Of a stretch of DNA of 22,558 nucleotides, positions 1-9,665 are shown one piece after another. The translations under genes and the position numbers were made by a program. Under the pieces are notes generated by a model. That model did no database searches. It was not told the DNA's origin and was given only the letters and a program-made list of their open reading frames with translations. Positions within the stretch are counted from its first letter, which is position 1. Every line of letters starts with the position of its first letter. The DNA is from Mansonella perstans (lineage: Eukaryota > Nematoda > Chromadorea > Rhabditida > Onchocercidae), in NCBI GenBank assembly GCA_037074765.1, contig JBAMDO010000420.1:1-22558 (forward strand). The letters are read 5' to 3'.

Positions 1-448
1 GTCGCATTATAGGCTGAGGATTGCTTGTTTTTTGGAGGTGAATTTAGGGGTTAAGGGTTAAAGATTATTAAGTTTTTTCTAGTCCACTATTAGCTGAATG
101 CTAATTTAATCTCATTCGTTTTAAAAATCATCTTTATGAATTACTATTTTTAATAAATTACAAGGAAGCACCTTTATTGAAACCTCTTTTTATTATTTGA
201 GAGATGATAGAGTACTCTAATTTTGTGATATTACTTCTTCAGTTGTAAAAAATTAATTAGTCTGTCGATTTTCCAAACTTCAAAAGGGGGTTGATATCGC
301 AAATACTTGGTAATATAGACTTTTAAGAGTTAATCGAAAAATCATCGTAGATGGTTGGTCAAAGAATGCCAGTAATTCTTGAAGCTGTCTATAAAATTCG
401 TTACACTTTTTTATTTTACAAATACATTATGTTTTCAAACCCTTACAG
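1..448. other. 5' flank of the Prp6 gene, no gene seen
   Basis: AT-rich flank with no convincing coding block. Near the left end there is a short G-rich direct repeat of the form GGGTTAAGGGTTAA (about 51-61). A short open frame from 379 merely runs across the trans-splice-like acceptor at 446-448 and has no family resemblance. The promoter of the downstream gene is presumably here, but I see no distinctive element. Confidence 0.5.
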
Positions 449-454
449 ACGAAC
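439..454 (+). promoter_or_regulatory. Probable spliced-leader acceptor of the Prp6 gene
   Basis: A pyrimidine-containing acceptor ending CAG at 446-448 is followed after only six bases by the ATG at 455. No matching upstream coding exon or donor is evident. In nematodes this arrangement is typical of SL trans-splicing, where the leader joins a few bases before the start codon. This is inferred from position and consensus only. Confidence 0.6.
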
Positions 455-3400
455 ATGACAACGGTAACTATCCCGGGTTCTCTCGTGAACAAACGAAAAA
501 AGCACTTTCTTGGTATGCCTGCACCAGCAGGTTACGTTGCTGGTGTTGGCCGTGGTGCAACTGGTTTTACCACACGTTCCGATATCGGGCCGGCTCGTGA
601 CAGTACCGACTTACCGGAGCTACCACCAGCTGGTCCAACAAAAAAGGCCCGCGAAGATGATGATGATAAGAAAGATGATAACGAGGACTTGAATGATTCC
701 AACTATGATGAGGTCGAGCCAACTACTTTTTTTACCGAATTATAGTGGAAAAATTGACACTGTTTATTGTAGTTCGAGTTGGAGATTTAAATTAATTAGT
801 TAATTTAATTAATGTTTCTCATATCTAGCTATAAGTATTTGCACAAAATATCTCCTTAATTGGTATTTTTTCTTGATATTATTTGGATTTATTTATGTGA
901 AGTTTCATCTTCATTAGCAATTAATAGCTTTTTTCTGATATGCCATATTGAAATTTCAGTTCGAAGGTTATGGTGGAAGCTTGTTCTCAAAGGATCCTTA
1001 TGATAAAGATGACGAAGAGGCAGATGAAATTTACAGTGCTGTTGATTCTCGGATTGATGAGCGTCGGAAAGAATATAGGTGAGCATGTTCTCTATTGGTG
1101 TTTATTGGGATTAGTTAGCACTTTTCCGATCACTGATTTAATGAACTGCTTACCGTTCAATTTTTTTGACTAGTTGCTACTTGATTTAGAGAGAAGAAAT
1201 ATAAAGAGGCAATTGAAAAATATCGTAAGGAACGGCCAAAAATTCAGCAGGAGTTTTCTGATTTGAAGCGTCAACTGTCTAACGTGACGGAAGCAGAATG
1301 GTCGGCAATTCCAGAAGTTGGTGATATTCGAAATAAAGCGAAGCGTAACCCACGAGCGGACAAGTACCATTTTTTAATTCTTGTTACAGAGCTTTTCATA
1401 ATGGTCACTGTTTGTGATTTCCAAATTTTTATTTTTTAGGACATCAACATAAGTTCTGCGCGCAATAATGGGATTTTAGAAGTCGAAATCATCAATTACT
1501 TCTTATTTGTTATGGTTTTTAGGATTACTCCAGTGCCAGACTCGATAATTGCTTCTGCAATGTCATACGGTCAGATGAGTACCCAGATGGATAGTCGTAT
1601 TCAATCAGGTCTGCTAACACCAATGGGTTCCGGCATTACCTCAACATTTAATGGGATGACTTCTACCTATAGTAGCGGTTTTATGTCCACACTAAGCGGC
1701 ATAAAAAGTGGCTTGTTAACACCAGGCTGGAAAACGGGAATACGGTCCGGTTCTGCGTCATCTGCAGATCTTGATTTACGAAAAATTGGCCAGGCTAGAA
1801 ATGCAATCATGGATATCAAACTAAATCAGGCATCTTTTATTTACATAAATTGCTAGACTTATAACAGCATTATGCAGTGAGATTGGGTATTTATTTTTAG
1901 AATCCAATTCATTTGCTATACTTTATGTCTGAAGAATATTAGAATTTTGATTTTGTATTTTGTATTTTGCATCTTAAATCTCTCATGTACTACTTGTCAC
2001 AAAGTTTTATTAGTTCTACTTTTGGTCTGAATGTAGAAGCGGTATTATTTGATGTAAAGATTAACTCCGATTAAAAAAAATCTTTTGTTAGACAAGGTTG
2101 GCTTTGTCATCTTTTTGTAGAACAAGCTTTTCATTCAGGTTTCGGATTCCGTTACGGGGCAAACAGTGGTGGATCCAAAAGGTTATCTAACAGATTTGCA
2201 ATCAATGATACCGCAATACGGTGGTGATATTAATGACATCAAAAAGGCTCGGTTGCTTTTGAAATCAGTTCGAGAAACCAATCCTCGCCATCCACCGGGT
2301 AAAATTACTTGTTATATTTGTTCTTATTTTTGAGATTAACTTTTCGTGAAGTTTATTTCAAGTATTTAATCTCTACAGTAGAATTTTTCTTTATTTTCTG
2401 CCGCATGGCAGATACGGTCGATGCTGAGTCAAGTTCCACGTCAATTATACCAAATTTGTCTTATCCATGTATTAAATTTCAATTCATTGTGATTTCAGCA
2501 TGGATCGCGTCGGCGCGCTTGGAAGAAGTGGTCGGGAAATTGCAAGTAGCCCGTAATTTAATCATAGAAGGCTGCGATCGAAATCCAAAGAGCGAAGATT
2601 TGTGGCTGGAATCAGTTCGTTTACATCCTCCGGATACGGCAAAAGCTATTGGTAATGCATTATTCTCAAACTGATCTAATTGTGTTTTAAATTGCATAGA
2701 TTCATTCTTGAAATACCAAAGTTATTTCTGCAGTGGCTGCTGCCGTTCGTGCATTGCCAAATTCGGTACGCATATGGATGAAAGCAGCTGAGCTGGAAGA
2801 AGATTTAAAAGCGAAGAAGAAAGTGTTCCGCAAAGCGCTAGAACAAATTCCAACTTCAGTACGTCTATGGAAAGCGGCGGTAGAATTGGAGGAACCAGAA
2901 GATGCCAGAATTTTACTCACAAGGGCTGTGGAGTGCTGCAGGTGTGGAAGTCCACTGTTTTAAAAACTTTTGAATTTTAATTCTTTCATGTTTTTGAGAC
3001 TTACTTCGATTTATCTTACGTAATTCATTAACTTTCTGTTGTAACCAGACATGATAATACTTTACTGGGTTCACTAGATTAATTAAATGAAAACTGTTTT
3101 GCAAGGAACAGCTTTGATGGACAAATTTCAGTACTTCAACGGAGTTGTGGCTAGCATTGGCACGTCTAGAAACATATGAAAATGCACGCCGTGTTCTAAA
3201 CAGAGCTCGTGAGCATATCCCTACTGAACGACAGATTTGGATTAGCGCTGCAAGGCTGGAGGAAACTCGAGGACAAAGTGATATGGTTGATAGGATTATC
3301 GAAAGGGCTATTACTTCTTTGAAAGCGAATATGGTGGAAATCAATCGTGAGCACTGGTTGAAAGATGCTGTTGATGCTGAAAAAGTATATTTCAATATGT

Positions 3401-6278
3401 TATTGAGGGGATTTCAAATCTTTAGAATTCGTTTTTTTTTACACTGGACTAGATAACGAACAGAGTCATTTTTAGGCTAACTGCAGACTCACTTCGCAAG
3501 CTATAATTTCACATGTGCTTGGAATTGGTGTTGAGGAAGAAGACCGAAAGCATACATGGATGGAAGATGCAGAATCGGTAATTTCACGATCTTTTTACGA
3601 TTCCTGCTATTTGAATTTCTGCAGGATGTGCTTGTTATTCGAAATCAATTTTAAAAAATGAATGAGTTTTGTATACAGTACTGCTTTTTTTTCACCATAC
3701 ATAATTAAAATTTTTTAGATATAGCATAAATATATGAAAAGTTTAATTTTCAGTTTGTTGCTCAAGAAGCATATGAATGTGCTCGTGCGGTATACGCTCA
3801 TGCCTTACTTGTTTTCCCAAGCAAAAAAGGTATTTGGTTTGCTGCAGCGCACTTTGAACGGAACCATGGTACAACGTAAGTTTCTTTAGTAGTTATGTTG
3901 ATTGTTCTTAGTCAGCCAAAGGATAGGAGTTAGTACACATTGAGTGGAGCAACTTTTTATCAGAGGAAACAAAAAAAAGTATCGGTGATTCTTAATGATA
4001 TTAGTGATGGTTACATTCGAAAATTTTAATTATTTCATAAGAAAATTGCATAATTTTTAGAGAAAGCTACGATCAGCTGTTGCAAAAAGCGGTGGAAAAG
4101 TGTCCAAAAGCAGAAACGCTGTGGTTGATGTATGCGAAAAGTAAATGGTTGGCAGGTGATGTAAAAGCTTCTCGTGAAATTCTTGCAAGAGCTTTTCAGG
4201 TTATATTTTTTTCAAATGCATAATATTAAGTCTCTGGTAGTTATTTACTTCCACTGCATTGCTTTGTTGCCACAAATGCTTAGAAAATTTAAAGATTTCT
4301 TGATTAATGATGAAAAAAATGATGTTTGATTTCAGAATAATCCAAATTCAGAAGAGATTTGGATGGCTGCTGTAAAACTAGAATCCGAAAATAATGAATT
4401 TCAAAGAGCTCGTAAATTGTTGGAAAAAGCTCGAGAAATCGCTCCTTCTCCACGCATTTATCTTAAATCTGTTAGGTATTTTAATTTAAATTGTTTCAGC
4501 TTACTTTCAAGATCATTGAGATAGAAATCTATCATTTTTTTTCATCATCTCGTCGTACTGTGATCTTTTTATTTTGTTGAAATAACGTTAATAACATAGT
4601 CACTTTGAAATGTAAGAGATGTGGGTATAGCAAGCAGTTTGGAAATGGTTACCTAAATGCTAACACGTTGGTTTCCTCATTATGCAATTTTCATTTGTGA
4701 GAATCGATATAAAATCTGAAAAAATGTGACTGAGGAAGTGTTTTGAAATTTGCTTATTTAAACGAATTATACTGGCCTGTTTCAGTCTTTGTACTTTCAG
4801 ATTAGAATGGTGTTTGAAAGATTTAACTGCTGCTAAAAAACTTTTAACGGAAGCATTGGAACAGTTTCCAGAAACCCCAAAGCTATATCTTATGATGGGT
4901 CAAATATTTCAACAGGAAAAGAATTACAGTGAAGCACGCCGGTATTTCACTGATGGTGTAGGCTTTTAAAGCATTTCATTCTTACCTATTTAAAATTTTA
5001 TTTGAAATTCCAGCTCTATTATTGTTAGCCAACTTCCATTCCAGATTGTTTTTTTTCGAGTTTTTTCAGGTTAAACATTGTCCTACTTTCATTCCAATTT
5101 GGATTTGGTTGAGCCGCTTGGAAGAATCACAAAATCAGACAATAAAAGCTAGGTCTGATCTGGAAAAAGCTCGTTTGCGTAACCCGAAAAATTCAGAACT
5201 CTGGTAAATCTACGTTTATTTGAAGTGCTGAATTGGAACTAGACATTTATTTTTAAGATTGAAGAGTCTTCAGATTAGAAAATCTTACTTTACAAAAATT
5301 TAGGCTAGAAGCTATACGAATTGAAGCACGAGCTGGTTTGAAGGAACTTGCTCAGGAAAGATTGGCTCGGGCCTTGCAAGAATGTGAGCATTCAGGTAAT
5401 CATAAGCCTTTTTGGTTTTCTTTCTTGGTTTTTTATTTATAAGGTAATCGCTCCTTTATAAAAATTGGTTTCTTTTCCATCCTGCGTACTTCTACGTCAC
5501 TTTATTTCAATTTTATTTTCAATTTTTTTTTTTTTTTTTTAGTGCCATCATGATGTTGCCTAATATTATTTGAATGACCATCAAAAAAGTTTCCGAGTAT
5601 ATGCTTTTTATTGATGCTTTTCTAGCAAATTATAGAAAGTAAAAGAACTTTGGACATGGAATTTAAATAAAGTTGGCTCAATTCGAAAATTGCAGGACGT
5701 CTATGGGCGGAAGCAATTTTCATGGAAGAGCGCCATGGTCGACGCACAAAATCAGTTGATGCTCTGAAGAAATGTGAACATAGCGCTGATGTTTTACTAG
5801 CTGTGGCTAAATTGTTTTGGACAGAACGGAAGATCAGGAAAGCGCGTGAATGGTTCCAGCGAACTGTCAAAATTGATCCTGATTTTGGGGATGCATGGGG
5901 ATTCTTTTACAAATTCGAATTGTTACATGGTTCACAAGTAAGTGTAAGATAATGCAGTTTTATTTCACATTGGTCCAGAAACTATTGCTTGGTTGAGTCC
6001 CCTTATCTGCTGGAGAAGTCTATTTAACTGATTTATTATTCATAGTTCTTGAGAATATCCGAAACGATTGAGATATATCTCATGATGACATTTAAAATTT
6101 CTAAGTTGTTTTTTCTTTTTTAAAGGAAGAACAAGATTTGGTGAAGAAAAAGTGCTTGCAAGCTGAACCGCGACACGGTGAATTGTGGCAAAAAGTGTCA
6201 AAGGATGTGGAAAATTGGCGTAAGCGAACGGATGAGATTCTGGCTGAACTTGCTGAGAAACTGGAAATACCGCGGTAG
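455..6278 (+). CDS. prp-6: Pre-mRNA-processing factor 6 (Prp6/PRPF6), complete, 17 exons
   Basis: Core U4/U6.U5 tri-snRNP protein that bridges U5 with U4/U6 in the nuclear spliceosome. Exons: 455-712, 960-1078, 1190-1363, 1523-1829, 2139-2298, 2499-2651, 2734-2941, 3132-3384, 3476-3577, 3754-3875, 4061-4199, 4336-4475, 4801-4957, 5070-5203, 5304-5395, 5696-5937, 6126-6278. All phases agree, giving 2913 nt (970 residues; human 941). Residues 1-183 form the PRP1 N-terminal domain ([26 protein letters not shown] near the start; an acidic D/E/K run near 66-80; [15 protein letters not shown] and WSAIPEVGD). Residues 184-285 are a Ser/Gly/Met-rich linker. From about 300 onward come HAT/TPR-like helical repeats with the conserved blocks [73 protein letters not shown] and [14 protein letters not shown] [10 protein letters not shown]. 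The start is the first ATG after an SL-type acceptor. Odd points: intron 4 has a GC donor, intron 1 has a weak GTCGAG donor, and intron 12 ends in a tandem acceptor. Assignment is essentially certain; individual splice sites are hand-called. Confidence 0.97.
1830..2138 (+). other. Apparent GC-AG intron (intron 4 of the Prp6 gene)
   Basis: Exon 4 must end after the CAG codon at 1827-1829, because the protein family continues Q then VSDSV, which is encoded exactly from 2139 after a TTCAG acceptor. The bases after the CAG are GCATCT, not GT, and no GT donor keeps the frame. Reading on gives a stop at 1854-1856. GC-AG introns are a known minor class processed by the major spliceosome. A GT-to-GC sequencing error or an allele cannot be excluded. 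Confidence 0.75.
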
Positions 6279-7489
6279 TAGTGTCATATTAACTTTTCGC
6301 GATTTTGTATATAAGTTATCCGTAAATCAATGACATTAAATAGCGCTGAGTAGAATATAGAATAACTTTGCTAAATTTTGCTGTATAAGAAAGAAAACTT
6401 CATTAAGTATCATCCAGTATTACTTTTTTTCTGGTACCATGCTGAGTTGGCCTAATTATCAGAAATTCCTACTTAAAGTTGAAAACGAATCTGTTTCATA
6501 ATGACATCTAAACAATTTTCCGGTCGTTCCATTACTAATATTTTCATTTTATTCCAGTTCTTTGATCTTAAATTGGCATATCTATTTAGTGTACTCTGAT
6601 TTACATATTTCTTTATTGCTTTTTTTTTCTATATCCCATTAATTGTCTTGTTGTATACTACATGATCTATTTTAATACTGAGGCCAAACTTTGAATTTAG
6701 TTTATTCATGAGGATTTTTATAAATTCTGTTTAGGGACTTTTTGAATAAAATTTAATTTGTTTATGCTGCTAGTGTTTTTTTTTTTTTATTGATAGCGAT
6801 TTATAATTAATTGATCTAATAAACTGTTTTCATATTTACTTCTCATGCATACTTCTTTTTGGTGTTTCATCAAGCAATAAAACATCTTTGGGTGTTGGCT
6901 TAATTTCTTTTTCCTATTGGGATGGATTTCAATAACGATAAGGAGTGGTGTTTCGGTTCATCTTTATTTGAGATATCGGTTATTATTTCTCCTTATATTA
7001 AGTCAGCCATGCTGTACGTTATTTCCACGAATTTAACAAGAACCAATAATGAGTTTGTAAGAGTTAGTAATTAGTACAAAAAAAGAAACGAGATAGTAAT
7101 TACGAGTTAGTAGTGGCTCCGTTTCAAATTAAAGTTCAAGTTTTTCAATTTGAATTTTGATTGCAAGCTTTTAGTTCGAATTTATTTCCGCATTATTCTA
7201 ATGGGCTCTTGAAATTTGTTTAAGCATCTAATTTACAGCTAACAAAATAAATTGTTTTATGTAATATTATCAATTTTACTTATTTCAATCCTGATCTACG
7301 ATGATCAAATGCAGAAAAGGAGTTTTTCTAATTTTTGATGAGTTAAGTAATGCGATCTAATATTCAGAGTTCTTTCTGAAATATCATGAATGTTGTTTGT
7401 ATTAGCATACGACGATTTTATTTTGATCTCTTATTGAATCTAAGAGCTTACTATATGTATATTGCAAATTTAGTTTAGTGAAATTTTAG
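6279..7489. other. Intergenic region between the Prp6 and S18B genes
   Basis: About 1.2 kb of AT-rich DNA with several T tracts, holding the 3' UTR of the upstream gene (hexamers at 6335, 6745 and about 6817) and the 5' flank of the next one. I see no coding block, tRNA B-box or other RNA gene. The spacing is far larger than the roughly 100 bases usual in nematode operons, so co-transcription with the upstream gene is not supported. Confidence 0.5.
6335..6340 (+). terminator. Candidate poly(A) signal of the Prp6 gene (ATTAAA)
   Basis: ATTAAA lies 57 bases past the stop at 6276-6278. A canonical AATAAA appears only at 6745-6750 and would imply a 3' UTR of nearly 500 bases. Which one is used cannot be told from the sequence. 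Confidence 0.35.
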
Positions 7490-7496
7490 ATCTGTT
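7482..7496 (+). promoter_or_regulatory. Possible spliced-leader acceptor of the S18B gene
   Basis: An ATTTTAG acceptor ends at 7489, seven bases before the ATG at 7497, with no evident upstream exon. It is weaker than the TTTTCAG consensus. The placement fits SL addition but is not proof. Confidence 0.45.
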
Positions 7497-9377
7497 ATGC
7501 TTAGTTGGCATATTCGCTTGCTATTTTGCAAGCCAAGTTTTGGATTGGTGAATAGCACACATATACTAATTAGTTGTAACTATCATATTTCATCAAAATT
7601 GTGTTGTGCCGCAAAAGTGGAAGAAGCAAATTCAGAAGGTAATGAACAAGTAGAAGAAGCTATTGGTTATGCATATAATACTGTCGAGAAGAAAAAAGGC
7701 CTTTATAAGCCGAAACATACATTGGAGGAACAAATAGCTTATATGAATAGCAAGGGTATATTTTAATTTTTTTGTATTGATTTGTTATAAAAATGAAGGA
7801 AATACAATTTCATTTTTTTTTTTCCAAAGCATTGCAAATTATTTTAGTATAGGAATGAAAAAATGTTTTTTTTTTGACATAAATGACAATATTTTGTAGT
7901 GTATGCGGATGCGTATAAAGGAATGCCAGTCTATCATTTCTACAGACGTAATTTCAAGGGACAAGCTATTTTTATGCCAAAACCACGGATGTTTTGTATT
8001 GATAAGGAAGGAAAATTCAAAGTAAATAACGCTTGCCCCATTTGTCGAGATGAATATTTATTCTTCGATTATCGGGTGATTTTTCCCAATATGTTCATTG
8101 CTGATATTTTTTTAGGTTATATTTGAGAACAGTGAGATAAAATAATTTTTACTTATTTTATAATCCAGTATATGTTATAGCTGAAATAATATATAAGTGA
8201 AATTAGGAATAAATTTTTTTAATAGGAATTGACTTTCGTTTATAAAAGAAAGGATTAAATGTTGATTAAACAGTAGCATATATGAAGAACAGTGATAATT
8301 TAAAGTGCTAAGCCTCATTTGTATGTTTCAATACTTATTCTATTGTCCATTACAGAGTGACATAGTATTTGGGACATCAAAAATTTCTCTGCTTAATATT
8401 TATGTCTATTAGCTGGACACTGAGAAAATAAGAAAAAAGAAAATAACAGATTCAATAACAGATTTTTTTTTTTTATTAAACTTTTTTTTTTCAATATTAA
8501 ACATTTCAGAATCCTGCTTTAATTCAACAGTTTCTTTTCGATCAAACTGATCGCATATTACCTCTCAAAAGATTGGGTTTATGTTTTGATCAATATGCGC
8601 AGCTTCGAGCACAATTACTGAAAGCAAGAGAGCATGGTTTGTTAATATTTTTCAAATATTTTTGCCTCTCCCCTGATAAAAATACATATTGTCATCCTAT
8701 CTCAAGGATACTGACACGAGATGATTTTATCGCATATTGCTTTTTTATCTGTTATTTTATTCTTTTCATTGAATAATTTGGAGGAAATTCTGTAATTCGA
8801 GAAAATGAGAAATTTAATTTAGGTAGACAAGTGCTTAGTATAATGTCTTGAATTTGTTGCTTGGCCAGTTGATTTTCGTTTATGAAAATTGGACTTATTA
8901 GGATTAAAAGTTTAGAAATTTGTGGAAAAAACAGTTGTAATAATGATTTAATATTCGCATTTTGAAATGCGCAGAAAATTAATGGAATAAAAAGTTTTTA
9001 GAAAGGCAAAAACAGCATAATCATCCTTTGCTTTCCCAATGCATTATTCATTTCAGCTGATGACAGAAAAATTTCGATTGCACATGTGTTCAATATGTGT
9101 TCAAGCTAAAACTTTCTTATTATCTTGTAATAATTGAATAAATTGAAATTTTTTAGGTTTCATTAAATTCGCTGTACCATTTCAAAATTTTGACTACAAA
9201 ACCTGGTACCCATGGTGGGATAAAGAAGACGACCACGTATACGTACGTCGCGAAGTACCAATTGAAGAAATTCATAAGCAACCGCTGGTGATTTTCCCGG
9301 TTCATAATCGTGATTACAATAATGATTGGGATCAGTATTGGCTACGGTATAATAAATTTGTACAGCGATGCAAATAA
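7497..9377 (+). CDS. mrps-18B: Mitochondrial small-subunit ribosomal protein S18B (mS40), complete, 4 exons
   Basis: Component of the mitochondrial small ribosomal subunit, a diverged paralogue of bacterial S18. Exons: 7497-7755, 7900-8075, 8510-8636, 9157-9377. Phases are consistent and give 260 residues plus stop, close to the human protein at 258. Residues 1-40 lack acidic residues and are rich in hydrophobic, Ser and basic residues, which suits a mitochondrial presequence. Exon 2 carries the family core: MPVYHFYRRNFKG (residues about 95-107, like PVWADYRRNHKG in human) and NACPICRDEYLFFDYR, with a CxxC at Cys132/Cys135. Exon 3 contains QTDRILPLKRLGLC and KAREHG, matching the TGIIF...TGVC and KARDHG blocks. 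Exon 4 contains WYPWW (204-208), characteristic of S18B. The acidic, basic tail after it is poorly conserved. The stop codon overlaps an AATAAA hexamer. It could be confused with S18A or S18C, but WYPWW and the YRRN block favour S18B. Confidence 0.92.
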
Positions 9378-9378
9378 A
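9373..9378 (+). terminator. AATAAA overlapping the S18B stop codon
   Basis: The hexamer AATAAA contains the TAA stop at 9375-9377. If used, the 3' UTR would be only about 10-25 bases. No other plus-strand AATAAA was seen before the opposing gene begins at 9666. Confidence 0.4.
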
Positions 9379-9402
9379 TGTTCAGATTTCAGTTCGAACC
9401 TA

Positions 9403-9456
9403 TTTATTGCCGAGTAACATGATTGAGTTCAATTCAGAGACGTTCTTAATTTTATT
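9403..9456 (-). terminator. Candidate poly(A) signals of the minus-strand methyltransferase gene
   Basis: Minus-strand AATAAA hexamers lie at 9403-9408 and 9451-9456, about 210-260 bases past the minus-strand stop at 9666-9668. Use of either would end the transcript at or near the 3' end of the opposing S18B gene. Confidence 0.4.
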
Positions 9457-9665
9457 TTTAACTCATAACATAAACCTTCTGTACAATTTTCATTTTGATT
9501 ATTGTTGTAGGTGTTGTCTAGGATATTTGGGATACCTTGATAGATTTCAAGTCATTGTGTACGCGATGATAATTTTCTCGAATTTTTTCAACAGATATTT
9601 CAAAAATTTAGATGATCAACATAATGCTGCTAGTCGCTTGATATGTCATCGATGCAAAATCAAAT

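Noticed and set aside
2309..2674. 121-codon plus-strand frame across Prp6 exon 6
   Set aside because: It is exon 6 read through the preceding intron; the N-terminal part is intronic and does not match the family.
455..9377. Operon joining the Prp6 and S18B genes
   Set aside because: The 1.2-kb gap is far beyond usual nematode operon spacing, and each gene has its own plausible SL-type acceptor; nothing positively supports co-transcription.
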